In this document: piece after piece, positions 42,682 to 50,662 of the stretch
Numbering within the stretch: the first letter of the stretch is position 1
Layout: every line of letters starts with the position of its first letter
NCBI RefSeq assembly: GCF_900103125.1
Contig: NZ_FNJV01000008.1
Location: 124,001 to 188,000 of the forward strand
Source of the DNA: Mucilaginibacter sp. OK268
Lineage (GTDB): Bacteria; Bacteroidota; Bacteroidia; Sphingobacteriales; Sphingobacteriaceae
Direction: 5' to 3'
Length of the DNA stretch: 64,000 bases
The notes under the pieces: model-generated
The model's database searches: none
The model's input: only the letters and a program-made list of their open reading frames with translations
Told to the model about the DNA's origin: nothing
Translations under genes and position numbers: made by a program

Positions 42682-43518
42682 TTAAATCACATTCAGTTTT
42701 TGTTGTAAAACAGCTTTAACGTATAAACCCATTTTACGGGTATCAGAAATACGTATTCTTTTTTGCAGAATAACATTCGCAGGGGTATAACTTATTTTTT
42801 TGAACAATTTCAGATAATAGGTGTAAGCTATATAAACCCCTAAACGTGTACCTGCGGGTAATTGTTTGATCCCCTCAAAAGCGTTGTCAAAGTCGTTTTT
42901 AATCTCAGCCTCAATACGATGCTTATCCTGCTCGGTAAAATTGTTAAAATCAATGCCTGGGAAATAGGTACGACCACGCTCCTGATAATCAGCTTGTATA
43001 TCACGCAAAAAATTTACTTTTTGAAAAGCAGCGCCCAGGCTGCGGGCCTGGGACAAAAGCGATTGATATTGTGCCTCATTATTATTCGTAAAAACACGCA
43101 AGCACATGAGCCCTACCGTCTCGGCCGAACCATAGATGTAAGTTTCATAGCAAGCCGGATCATAGGCTTTTTTGTCCAGGTCCATTTCCATAGAGCGTAA
43201 AAAAGCGTCAATAAGCCCGGTTTCGATACCGTACTGGTTTACCACCTGTTGAAATGAGTGTATAACCGGGTTTAAACTGATCTTTTCCTGGATGGCTTTA
43301 AACGTTTCCTTCCTGAAAGCGCTGATCAAGGTTAGCTTATCATACTCATGAAAGGTGTCTACTATTTCATCTGCATACCTTACAAAGCCATAAATAGCAT
43401 AAATAGGGTAACGAAAACCTTTATCGAAAGCCTTTATCCCTAAGCTGAATGATGTGCTATACTTATTGGTTATCAATTTACTGCATTCAAAACTGGTCTC
43501 GTCGTACAGATTCATCAT
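42682..43518 (-). CDS. crtB: Phytoene synthase
   Basis: This 278-residue trans-isoprenyl diphosphate synthase has the two Asp-rich sites: RYADEIVDTF (about 47-56) and FLRDIQADYQERGRTYFP (about 170-187). The opening segment with TSFSLGIKAFDK and YAIYGFVRYADEIVD is typical of squalene/phytoene synthases. It joins two geranylgeranyl diphosphates into phytoene at the membrane. It is first in a minus-strand operon (phytoene synthase, unknown protein, cyclase, cytochrome b5-like) and divergent from the desaturase gene, with 96 bases between start codons. Confidence 0.94.
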   Translation of the reverse strand: MMNLYDETSFECSKLITNKYSTSFSLGIKAFDKGFRYPIYAIYGFVRYADEIVDTFHEYDKLTLISAFRKETFKAIQEKISLNPVIHSFQQVVNQYGIETGLIDAFLRSMEMDLDKKAYDPACYETYIYGSAETVGLMCLRVFTNNNEAQYQSLLSQARSLGAAFQKVNFLRDIQADYQERGRTYFPGIDFNNFTEQDKHRIEAEIKNDFDNAFEGIKQLPAGTRLGVYIAYTYYLKLFKKISYTPANVILQKRIRISDTRKMGLYVKAVLQQKLNVI

Positions 43519-43537
43519 TTACACATGGGCTGATCCC

Positions 43538-43545
43538 CAAAAGTA
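43538..43545 (-). promoter_or_regulatory. -7 promoter element (TACTTTTG) of the crtB operon
   Basis: TACTTTTG on the minus strand lies 19 bases before the crtB start, inside the 96-base divergent gap. No TTG at standard spacing was found. Confidence 0.5.
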
Positions 43546-43614
43546 CAAATTCAAACCGTTATTGTTTTTTTATGACCACAAAACAATTTGTTTAACTTGG
43601 ACCACAATAGCTAT

Positions 43615-45096
43615 ATGAACAGCGGCAGGCATATTATCATCATCGGGGCAGGTTTCGCGGGCTTATCAGCCGCCTGTGTGCTGGCCAAAGAGGGCTTTAA
43701 AGTTACCATATTAGAAAAGAACGATCAGCCTGGCGGCAGGGCCCGGATTTGGGAAAAAGATGGTTTTCAATTTGACATGGGCCCCAGCTGGTATTGGATG
43801 CCCGATGTATTCGAAAACTTTTTCGCTTTGTTTGGCAAAACACCTGCTGATTACTATCAATTAGAGCGATTAGACCCCGGGTACCGCATTTATTATGGCC
43901 CCGATGATGCAATGGATATACCGGCCGGTATGACCGAACTGGAAGCCCTTTTTGAGCAAACAGAACCGGGCAGCAGCGCAGGCTTAAAGAAATTTTTAAA
44001 ACAAGCAGCCTATAAGTATCGGATTGGTATGGGCGAGTATGTGTTTCGCCCCTCCCATTCTATTACCGAATTTATTGACTTTAATCTCATCAAAAAGAGC
44101 TTGAGCATGCAGCTGTTAAGCAGTATGAGCAAGCATGTACGCCGATATTTTAAAAATCCCCGGTTGATCAAACTGCTGGAGTTCCCGGTTTTATTTTTGG
44201 GCGCGACACCTCAAAATACACCGGCCATGTACAGCATGATGAACTATGCCGACCTGGCCCTGGGTACCTGGTACCCACAAGGCGGGATGAACCAGATCGT
44301 AAAAGCCATGGTGAATTTAGCCGAAGAATTAGGTGTCGAAATAAAATTAAACACTGAGGTTGTTAACATCGACATAAAGGACAATGCGGCCAATAATATA
44401 AATACCAGTCAAGGCACATTCCAGGCAGATTTTGTGATAGCCGGGGCTGATTATGAACATGTTGACCAACACTTGTTGCCCAAATCTCACCGGAATTATA
44501 CCGAAAAATATTGGGATAGCCGCACCATGTCGCCGTCCAGCTTATTGTTTTATATCGGCACCAACAAAAAGGTAGAAGGTATACAACATCACAATTTATT
44601 TTTTGACGAAGATTTTGAACTGCATGCCAAAGAGATTTATACCTCGCCGCAATGGCCTACCAGTCCGCTGTTTTATGTTTCCTGTACCTCCAAAACCGAT
44701 CCTGGCGTAGCGCCCGAAGGTGGTGAAAACCTCTTTTTCCTAATGCCCATTGCCCCTGGTTTACCCGATGATGAAAGTATCCGCGAAAAATATTTCGCCC
44801 TGATGCTCAATCGGTTCAAGCATATTACCGGGCAGGATATCCGTGATTCCATCGTAGTGAAACGCAGTTACGCGCTAAACGATTTTAAGGCCGACTACCA
44901 TTCCTTTAAAGGTAACGCCTACGGGCTGGCCAATACTCTGGCGCAAACCGCTTTTTTTAAACCAGCCATGCGGGCTAAGCATGTTAAAAACATGTTGTAT
45001 ACCGGCCAACTGACCGTACCTGGACCAGGAGTGCCGCCAGCCATCATATCCGGGCAAATAGTAGCTCAGGAAGTGATGAAGAGAATCAAGAGTTAA
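43615..45096 (+). CDS. crtI: Phytoene desaturase
   Basis: The start is at ATG 43615 (493 residues); a TTG at 43588 is less likely. The FAD-binding Rossmann motif IIIIGAGFAGLSAACVLAKEG (described by position, about 7-27) is followed by GGRARIWEKDGFQFDMGPSWYWMPD, the amine-oxidase-like CrtI core. The C-terminus has the family signature YTGQLTVPGPGVPPAIISGQ, also described by position (about 462-481). It converts phytoene to lycopene. It is divergent from crtB. Its last codons and stop lie inside a heptad inverted repeat (45083-45174), so the last few residues (Arg-Ile-Lys-Ser) derive from the repeat. Confidence 0.95.
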   Translation: MNSGRHIIIIGAGFAGLSAACVLAKEGFKVTILEKNDQPGGRARIWEKDGFQFDMGPSWYWMPDVFENFFALFGKTPADYYQLERLDPGYRIYYGPDDAMDIPAGMTELEALFEQTEPGSSAGLKKFLKQAAYKYRIGMGEYVFRPSHSITEFIDFNLIKKSLSMQLLSSMSKHVRRYFKNPRLIKLLEFPVLFLGATPQNTPAMYSMMNYADLALGTWYPQGGMNQIVKAMVNLAEELGVEIKLNTEVVNIDIKDNAANNINTSQGTFQADFVIAGADYEHVDQHLLPKSHRNYTEKYWDSRTMSPSSLLFYIGTNKKVEGIQHHNLFFDEDFELHAKEIYTSPQWPTSPLFYVSCTSKTDPGVAPEGGENLFFLMPIAPGLPDDESIREKYFALMLNRFKHITGQDIRDSIVVKRSYALNDFKADYHSFKGNAYGLANTLAQTAFFKPAMRAKHVKNMLYTGQLTVPGPGVPPAIISGQIVAQEVMKRIKS

Positions 45097-45174
45097 GAGT
45101 CAAGAATCAGGAAAAACCAAAACAGGGGTTGTTTTTCGAAGCTGTCTTGATTCTTGACTCTCAACTCTTGATTC
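45083..45174. repeat. Heptad inverted repeat 1 (GAATCAA type)
   Basis: Four 7-base units (GAATCAA, GAGTCAA and variants; 45083-45110) are mirrored by four units TTGATTC/TTGACTC (45147-45174), 26 of 28 positions complementary, with a 36-base loop. It lies between convergent genes and contains the crtI stop codon. Confidence 0.9.
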
Positions 45175-45178
45175 CTAT

Positions 45179-45508
45179 TCAATTATCATACATCAGCGAG
45201 TAGATCTCCTGCATATAAATGGCTTCGGCCATGGCTGCATGAAAATCCTCCCACTCTTCTGTAGTAAAGGTTAATTGTACATCATTAACCGGGGTGCGCA
45301 TCACCAGCCGTTCCTGCCCATCGGGAAAGGAGTGGGTGTGTTCGGCAAAATCAAGCTCAACTGTAAAATCCCTGAACTGTATAAACTGTTCGGGCGAGAA
45401 GCTCAGGATAAGGTTGTTATTCCAGATAAATATACAGCGGCACTCTGAGCACCGGCTTATTACCGATGCTCCAACCTGGCTTATGATTTTTGAATCGCAC
45501 ATATGCAT
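45179..45508 (-). CDS. Small conserved-looking protein with CxxC, unknown function
   Basis: This 109-residue protein has an N-terminal Cys-rich patch (C4 and C-S-E-C at about 20-23) that could bind metal. A hydrophobic/beta segment CIFIWNNNLILSFSPEQF and an acidic C-terminal helical region WEDFHAAMAEAIYMQEIYSLMYDN, described by position (about 85-108), follow. It resembles DUF6686-type small Bacteroidota proteins, but I am not certain. A second Met two codons in could also be the start. It is monocistronic and convergent with crtI. Confidence 0.65.
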   Translation of the reverse strand: MHMCDSKIISQVGASVISRCSECRCIFIWNNNLILSFSPEQFIQFRDFTVELDFAEHTHSFPDGQERLVMRTPVNDVQLTFTTEEWEDFHAAMAEAIYMQEIYSLMYDN

Positions 45509-45701
45509 TGTTAATTAAGTTGGTGCCTGCCCGGCCAGCAAAGCTATCGCACCGCAGCATTTGCTCAAGAGCAGGACTTTATATTTTAAACTATTTTTTA
45601 CAGGTATGTCCTTTATCAATAGGAACAAAGTAATACCTTATTTAGAATAAATCCAAATAAAAATAAAAAAAGCTTATTTACAGCAACTTAACAACAGGCG
45701 G

Positions 45702-46238
45702 TTATTTTATGGGGAGGATTTTGGTCTTGGTTACGATATCTTCCTTTTCAAATGCACTGTACCTGATTACCACATAACCTTTTTTACCTGGGGCTTTTTC
45801 AATAGGTTTTACGTCGGCTTCCCATTGGTTACAATGCGTTGAGAACGAAGGCACAACTTCCTGCCAGTGCCTGTGGGCCAGTGTGTACACATAATAAGGA
45901 CTCCAGCAACTGGTGAACCACTCGGGCAGGATACCTATTTCATCAGTGCCGTTATCGTTCAGGTCGCCAAGATTAGTAATAGTTCCGCCAATTGCATTTG
46001 GTATCACGAGGGCAGTTATTTCAGGATTAGAGGATACGATCTTAATAGCGCATCCGCCAACACAATCCACGCCGCTATCGGCTATTTTGGGTCTAACTAC
46101 CCAAACATATTCGGGTTTGCCATCGCCATTAAAGTCGCCCTTTATGGCATCTTTAGGTATATCGTTAATTTTTTGCGAGAAACATGCATGAGTTACAAAA
46201 ACTAAACCTAATAAGAGTAATGTTTTAAACGGTAGCAT
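45702..46238 (-). CDS. Exported protein with FG-GAP/VCBS-like calcium loops
   Basis: This 178-residue protein has a signal peptide (residues 1-22, ending ACFSQ; the Cys could instead be lipidated). Two Asp/Asn-rich loops, GDFNGDGKPEYVW (about 34-46) and GDLNDNGTDEIGI (about 92-104), match the calcium loops of FG-GAP/VCBS or dockerin-like repeats. Four Cys may pair (CVGGC and two others). The function is unknown; a small extracellular calcium-binding protein is likely. It starts 17 bases after the stop of the next upstream gene, so both may be one operon. Confidence 0.75.
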   Translation of the reverse strand: MLPFKTLLLLGLVFVTHACFSQKINDIPKDAIKGDFNGDGKPEYVWVVRPKIADSGVDCVGGCAIKIVSSNPEITALVIPNAIGGTITNLGDLNDNGTDEIGILPEWFTSCWSPYYVYTLAHRHWQEVVPSFSTHCNQWEADVKPIEKAPGKKGYVVIRYSAFEKEDIVTKTKILPIK

Positions 46239-46255
46239 AAAATATGATGAATAAT

Positions 46256-46666
46256 TTACTGTAGTATTTCTGTTAAGGTATTAAACCAGGCTTTATCGTA
46301 GGTATATATCCCGTTATAATCAATAATAAGGTACAGGTACTGTGTTTCGGTGGCGGATAAATAGTACTCTATTCTTAAAGGCTGCCAAAGCATCCCCAGG
46401 CTTTTTTCGGCTGTTACGGGAAACAGTTCATCGAAACCCAGATATACCTGTTTAACATTATCCAGCGGAACAACCAGGTCTTCATCCCCCTCCACGCCCT
46501 CAATGATCAGTTCGGCAGTGGTTAATGCGATATAACCGTTGTGACGCAGCAGCACAGGTGTCGACGTTACTAAACCTGCCAGTATTTTTTTGCTCTGGGA
46601 TATGCCGGCCAGTTCATGACCATAGCTCCATTTAACATTGCCCTGCAGTATGAATTTATCGGCCAT
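46256..46666 (-). CDS. Cytoplasmic protein of unknown function
   Basis: This 136-residue protein has no signal peptide. It is beta-rich, with strands such as GNVKWSYG, VLLRHNGYIALTTAELIIEG and VKQVYLGFDELF, and a C-terminal 'YLYLIIDYNGIYTYDKAWFNTLTEIL'. The layout resembles small PH-like or GRAM-like domains (a lipid- or protein-binding barrel capped by a helix), but that is a guess. It is the first gene of a two-gene minus-strand unit with the FG-GAP-like protein. Confidence 0.6.
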   Translation of the reverse strand: MADKFILQGNVKWSYGHELAGISQSKKILAGLVTSTPVLLRHNGYIALTTAELIIEGVEGDEDLVVPLDNVKQVYLGFDELFPVTAEKSLGMLWQPLRIEYYLSATETQYLYLIIDYNGIYTYDKAWFNTLTEILQ

Positions 46667-46943
46667 AATGAATTTATTTTCAGAATAGATGTTTACGATT
46701 ATTTGTTAAAATTACCAGTTTACAGGTCCGCAAAAACTTTTTAAACCTATTATTTTAACATTTTTCTGCTCAAAAACGGCTAAAAACAGACCAAAAATCA
46801 CTCAAAAACGTCGATTTTAACACTTTTTAACAAATTTTAACATGGTTTTGACGTGTTTTTGAAACTTTAAAAAGTTTTAATTTGCTGATTATCAAATAAC
46901 TAAAGCCTAAACAGTCGATTTTTGAACCGATTTTCCTTTACCT

Positions 46944-46981
46944 AAACGGCCCGACTTTCTGTTACGAAAGCCGGGCCGTTT
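46944..46981. terminator. GC-rich hairpin
   Basis: AAACGGCCCGACTTTC pairs with GAAAGCCGGGCCGTTT across a six-base loop, one mismatch. T residues are few, so it may be a terminator relic or a structured element; no gene ends right beside it. Confidence 0.55.
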
Positions 46982-47085
46982 GGGTGATATAAATATACAA
47001 ATTTTTGGAGTAAGGAACAAGGGCTTTGGACTATGGAATTTTTGGAGCAAAGACACCCGCCTATTCACAGGACATTTCCCCCGCG

Positions 47086-47171
47086 CGTCATTGCTGTAAG
47101 GTACGAAGCAATCCCCGATAAGCAGGTTCGCTCTGTATAGCTTAGAGATTGCTTCGTACCTCGCAATGACG
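47086..47171. repeat. Dispersed palindromic repeat, family B (CGTCATTGC...GCAATGACG)
   Basis: The ends CGTCATTGC and GCAATGACG enclose GGTACGAAGCAATC and its reverse complement. A second copy at 63507-63589 has the same orientation and is nearly identical over its last 40 bases. Confidence 0.88.
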
Positions 47172-47212
47172 CGTTTTTTTATGGATTCGTTCCCTCGATT
47201 ATACCCCAAAAC

Positions 47213-47250
47213 AAAAAAGCCTTTCAAGCTAAACTTGAAAGGCTTTTTTT
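47213..47250 (-). terminator. Terminator of carA
   Basis: A perfect stem (AAAAAAGCCTTTCAAG / CTTGAAAGGCTTTTTT) lies 38 bases downstream of the carA stop on the minus strand, with a T run on both strands. Confidence 0.93.
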
Positions 47251-47288
47251 ATCATCTGCACATTTGAAATATGCACATCCGCACATCT

Positions 47289-48389
47289 TTAAGACATCAG
47301 TTTGATAAAATCATCAAACAGGTATCTTGAATCGTGCGGGCCCGGGGATGATTCCGGGTGATATTGTACCGAAAACGCTTTTTTGTCTTTTACACGGATA
47401 CCTTCTATCGACTGGTCGTTCAGGTTCACGTGGGTGATCTCAACCTTGTCAGAGGCGCGTACAGCCTCAGGCACTACACCAAAACCGTGGTTTTGTGAAG
47501 TTACCTCGCAGTGATTGATAATAATATTTTTTACCGGGTGATTTAAGCCGCGGTGACCATTAAACATTTTTTTGGTTGGGATATCGTTTGCCAAAGCCAG
47601 CAACTGGTGACCTAAACAGATACCGAACATCGGTTTTTCAGAAGCTAAAACTTTTTTAACCGTCTCAATGGCATAAGGCATAGCCGACGGATCGCCGGGG
47701 CCGTTTGATATAAAATAACCGGTTGGGGCAAAATCTTGCTCCATTTCTTCGAAGGTGGTTTTGGCCGGGAAAACCTTGGCGTAAACATCGCGATCATCAA
47801 AATTGCGCAGGATGTTTTTCTTCACACCCAGGTCGAGCACAGCTACGCGGTATTTCGCGCTCTCATCGCCAAAGGTATAAGTTTGGGTAGTAGATACTTT
47901 TGAAGATAGCTCCAACCCGTCCATCGATGGCACCAGGGCAAGCTTAGCTTTAAGTTCATTAATATCCAGGATTTCCGAAGATATGATGGCATTCATAGCG
48001 CCTTTATCACGGATATGGCGTACCAGCTGACGGGTATCCACATCAGATATACCTACCAGGTTTTGTTCCTGGAAATAATCTTGTATCGATTCATCGGCTT
48101 GTTTACGACTGTAGGCTATGTTATAGTTTTTACAAACCAAACCGGCAATCTGGATATTTCCAGATTCAACCTCCTCATGGGTAATACCATAGTTACCGAT
48201 ATGCGCGTTGGTAGCCACCATGATCTGCCCAAAGTATGATGGGTCGGTAAAAATTTCCTGGTAACCGGTCATCCCGGTATTAAAGCATATTTCGCCGGTA
48301 GTGGTACCTATCTTTCCTGCGGCTTTACCGTAAAAAACGGTTCCATCATCAAGTAATAGTACAGCCGGTAATTTGGTGAGGTAAGTCAT
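47289..48389 (-). CDS. carA: Carbamoyl-phosphate synthase small (glutaminase) subunit
   Basis: This 366-residue protein has the usual CarA length. The N-terminal domain begins LPAVLLLDDGTVFYGKAAG and has FNTGMTGYQEI and TNAHIGNYG. The class I glutamine amidotransferase has the oxyanion segment SNGPGDPSAM, the nucleophile Cys in FGICLGHQLLALA and the HPESSPGPHDS catalytic His/Glu segment near the end. It supplies ammonia to CarB for carbamoyl phosphate, used in pyrimidine and arginine synthesis. carB is not in the window. It is monocistronic, with its own terminator and a -7 box at 48492-48499. Confidence 0.97.
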   Translation of the reverse strand: MTYLTKLPAVLLLDDGTVFYGKAAGKIGTTTGEICFNTGMTGYQEIFTDPSYFGQIMVATNAHIGNYGITHEEVESGNIQIAGLVCKNYNIAYSRKQADESIQDYFQEQNLVGISDVDTRQLVRHIRDKGAMNAIISSEILDINELKAKLALVPSMDGLELSSKVSTTQTYTFGDESAKYRVAVLDLGVKKNILRNFDDRDVYAKVFPAKTTFEEMEQDFAPTGYFISNGPGDPSAMPYAIETVKKVLASEKPMFGICLGHQLLALANDIPTKKMFNGHRGLNHPVKNIIINHCEVTSQNHGFGVVPEAVRASDKVEITHVNLNDQSIEGIRVKDKKAFSVQYHPESSPGPHDSRYLFDDFIKLMS

Positions 48390-48491
48390 TTATCAAAAAA
48401 ATTGAAAGGATTAATAAATCGGATCGCCTGGTTCAAAGCCCCGTGAAAACTAATAGAAATATCGAAGTAAGGAACTTCCTGATTCACGCCG

Positions 48492-48499
48492 CAAAAGTA
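48492..48499 (-). promoter_or_regulatory. -7 promoter element (TACTTTTG) of carA
   Basis: TACTTTTG on the minus strand lies 102 bases before the carA start, leaving a leader long enough for regulation by attenuation. No -33 TTG was seen at the standard spacing. Confidence 0.5.
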
Positions 48500-48518
48500 C
48501 AGTTTTATTTGGAAATTA

Positions 48519-48674
48519 TAACACGAATTTCACTAATTTACAAATAACGAATTTCACGAAATGATATATATAGCCGTCAAATCCTCGTTTATAGTAAATC
48601 CATGCCAATTTGAACTATTTTTTAATTAATATCATCTATTCGTGTAATTCGATGCAATTCGTGTAATTCGTGTT
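48519..48674. repeat. Inverted repeat of ATTCGTG units (about 9-base period)
   Basis: The left arm has CACGAATTT, CACTAATTT and CGAATTTCACGAA; the right arm has TTCGTGTAATTCG repeated at 9- or 10-base steps. The arms are inverted copies about 60 bases apart. The right arm ends just before the panB promoter. Confidence 0.75.
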
Positions 48675-48684
48675 GTTCAATTTT

Positions 48685-48692
48685 TACCTTTG
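48685..48692 (+). promoter_or_regulatory. -7 promoter element (TACCTTTG) of panB
   Basis: TACCTTTG followed by C lies 22 bases before the panB start, giving a short leader. Its expected -33 region falls within the ATTCGTG repeat. Confidence 0.6.
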
Positions 48693-48714
48693 CATACCAG
48701 AAACATATTTATCG

Positions 48715-49530
48715 ATGTCAATACATAAAGAAGTTAAAAGGATCACTACACATATTGTGCAGGAAATGAAGAACCGTGGCGAGAAAATTGCCATGCTTAC
48801 CGCTTATGATTATTCCATGGCAGCTATTGTTGACGATGCCGGGATGGACATCATCCTGGTGGGCGATTCGGCTTCGAACGTAATGGCCGGTCATGAAACT
48901 ACCCTGCCTATAACGCTTGATCAGATGATCTATCACGCTTCATCGGTAGTGCGTGCGGCCAAACGCGCGCTCGTGATCGTCGATCTGCCTTTTGGTTCCT
49001 ACCAGGGTAACTCCAAAGAGGCCCTCAACTCGGCCATCCGTATCATGAAAGAATCGGGAGCCCACGGCGTAAAAATGGAAGGTGGTATTGAAATAGCCGA
49101 ATCGGTAACCCGTATACTCACCGCCGGCATACCGGTGATGGGTCACCTGGGCTTAACACCACAATCTATTTACAAATTTGGCACCTACACCGTTCGCGCC
49201 AAACAAGATGCCGAAGCACAGAAATTACGCGAAGATGCTCTTACCTTACAGGAACTGGGCTGCTTTGCTATTGTAGTTGAAAAGATCCCCGCCAAACTGG
49301 CCAAAGAAGTTGCCGAAAGCGTACAGATACCTATTATAGGCATAGGCGCCGGGCAGCATTGCGATGGCCAGGTGCTGGTGATACATGACATGCTGGGTAT
49401 TAACAAAGGCTTTAAACCCCGCTTTTTACGCCAGTATGCCAATTTGTACGACCAGATGAACGGTGCCATCAAAAATTATGTTGGCGACATTAAATCAAAA
49501 AGTTTCCCGAACGAACAGGAACAATACTAA
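48715..49530 (+). CDS. panB: 3-methyl-2-oxobutanoate hydroxymethyltransferase
   Basis: The start is at ATG 48715 (271 residues); a codon at 48670 lies before the -7 box and is rejected. The TIM barrel has KIAMLTAYDYSMA (about 24-36), the metal-binding VGDSASNVMAG (about 50-60), VDLPFGSYQGN and KMEGG. It ends with the IGIGAGQHCDGQVLVIHDMLG block, given by position (about 220-240). It transfers a methylene group from methylene-tetrahydrofolate to alpha-ketoisovalerate in pantothenate synthesis. A heptad repeat lies between it and the next gene. Confidence 0.97.
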   Translation: MSIHKEVKRITTHIVQEMKNRGEKIAMLTAYDYSMAAIVDDAGMDIILVGDSASNVMAGHETTLPITLDQMIYHASSVVRAAKRALVIVDLPFGSYQGNSKEALNSAIRIMKESGAHGVKMEGGIEIAESVTRILTAGIPVMGHLGLTPQSIYKFGTYTVRAKQDAEAQKLREDALTLQELGCFAIVVEKIPAKLAKEVAESVQIPIIGIGAGQHCDGQVLVIHDMLGINKGFKPRFLRQYANLYDQMNGAIKNYVGDIKSKSFPNEQEQY

Positions 49531-49535
49531 AACCA

Positions 49536-49609
49536 GTTCATAGTTGATGGTTCATTGTTCATAGCCAATTTTGAAGCTCCCATGAACCATCAACTATGAA
49601 CCATGAACT
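49536..49609. repeat. Heptad inverted repeat 2 (GTTCATA type)
   Basis: Four units such as GTTCATA and GTTGATG (49536-49563) are mirrored by units such as ATGAACC and ATCAACT (49582-49609), with an 18-base loop. It fills most of the gap between tandem genes. Confidence 0.9.
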
Positions 49610-49618
49610 AAACAAAAA

Positions 49619-50344
49619 ATGCGTCCCGAATTTAATTATACCAGCTACGATATTACCGATAAGGATATCCTTTATGAGGACAATCACCTTATTGCCGTGA
49701 ACAAACGTGCCGGTGATATTGTACAGGTTGATGAAACCGGCGATGAACCGCTGGATGAAAAGGTTAAAAAATACATCGCCCAAAAATACAACAAACCCAA
49801 CGGCGCGTTTTTAGGCGTGGTACACCGGCTGGACCGCCCCGTAAGCGGTGTTATCTTGTTTGCCAAAACCAGCAAAGCGCTCGACAGGATCAACAAAATG
49901 TTCAAGGCCCGTGATATGCATAAAACCTATTATGCCGTAGTGCGCAAACGCCCCCAACCCGAGGCAGGTACACTGGTACACTGGCTGGTAAAAAACTCGC
50001 AAAAAAATGTAACCAAGGCGCATGATAAAGAAGTACAGGGCAGTTTACGCTCCGAACTGCATTACAAGCTGGTTGCCGAACTTAATGGCTATTACCTCAT
50101 TGAAGTTGACCCGATAACCGGTCGCCCGCACCAGATCAGGGTGCAGCTTTCAACCTTGGGCACACCCATTGTTGGCGATAACAAATATGGCTACCCCCGC
50201 GGCAGCCTGCGCAAAAGTATTTGCCTGCATGCCCGTAAATTAACTTTTATTCACCCGGTTAAAAATGAGCCGGTAACCATCATAGCCCCCGTTCCGCACG
50301 ATGGTTTCTGGGAAAAGTTTGAGGGTATGATGATTGGGGCTTAG
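49619..50344 (+). CDS. RluA-family RNA pseudouridine synthase
   Basis: This 241-residue enzyme has the motif II signature GVVHRLDRPVSGVILFAK (about 62-79), in which the Asp of HRLDRPVSG is catalytic. DNHLIAVNKRAG lies at the N-terminus, with KTYYAVV and GRPHQIRVQLSTLGTPIVGD further on. There is no S4 domain; the length fits the short RluA/RluC-D subgroup that modifies 23S rRNA or tRNA. The exact target base is not predictable. It starts 9 bases after a heptad repeat and ends 4 bases before another. Confidence 0.93.
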   Translation: MRPEFNYTSYDITDKDILYEDNHLIAVNKRAGDIVQVDETGDEPLDEKVKKYIAQKYNKPNGAFLGVVHRLDRPVSGVILFAKTSKALDRINKMFKARDMHKTYYAVVRKRPQPEAGTLVHWLVKNSQKNVTKAHDKEVQGSLRSELHYKLVAELNGYYLIEVDPITGRPHQIRVQLSTLGTPIVGDNKYGYPRGSLRKSICLHARKLTFIHPVKNEPVTIIAPVPHDGFWEKFEGMMIGA

Positions 50345-50348
50345 GAGA

Positions 50349-50659
50349 GAATCAAGAGATAAGAATCAAGAAGCAGGATTAAAAGGGGGTGCGGTGATAA
50401 CACCGACCACCCCTTTTAGCGCAAGTCTTGTGTGGTTGCAGGTGGGCTGATGACTTGTGCTTGTATACAATACAGCGAGGTGAAGTCACAAGTCAGCCTT
50501 TACCCCAATCCATCACACAAGACTTGCGCCACTATAGGCAGGGAAAAGTTTATACGCATGGTACGGATCTGTATTACTTTACAAACCCCTTCCTCCCCTT
50601 CCCCAAGGAAGGAATCGCACGTTCCCCACTTTTGATTCTTGACTCTTATCTCTTGACTC
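50349..50659. repeat. Composite nested inverted repeat bounded by heptad arms (heptad repeat 3)
   Basis: The outer arms of four 7-base units (50349-50376 and 50632-50659) are inverted. Inside lie a long hairpin AAAAGGGGGTG/CACCCCTTTT around CGGTGATAACACCG (50381-50417), 14-base arms GCGCAAGTCTTGTG (50419) and CACAAGACTTGCGC (50516), and inner arms GACTTGTG/CACAAGTC. No gene is credible here. It separates two convergent genes. Confidence 0.9.
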
Positions 50660-50662
50660 CCT

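Larger units (their letters stand above)
46667..47288. other. Non-coding gap with hairpin, dispersed repeat and carA terminator
   Basis: The first 270 bases are A/T-rich with repeated TTTTAACA strings and no recognised motif. Then follow a strong hairpin (46944-46981), a copy of dispersed repeat B (47086-47171) and the carA terminator (47213-47250). An open frame through the repeat is not a gene. Confidence 0.7.
48390..48714. other. Divergent gap between carA and panB
   Basis: It contains the carA leader with a -7 box, an inverted repeat with roughly 9-base periodicity (48519-48674) and the panB -7 box. Confidence 0.65.

Noticed and set aside
46907..47227. 106-residue open frame on the minus strand upstream of nothing obvious
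   Set aside because: It runs through a GC-rich hairpin, dispersed repeat B and the carA terminator and has no protein-like composition.
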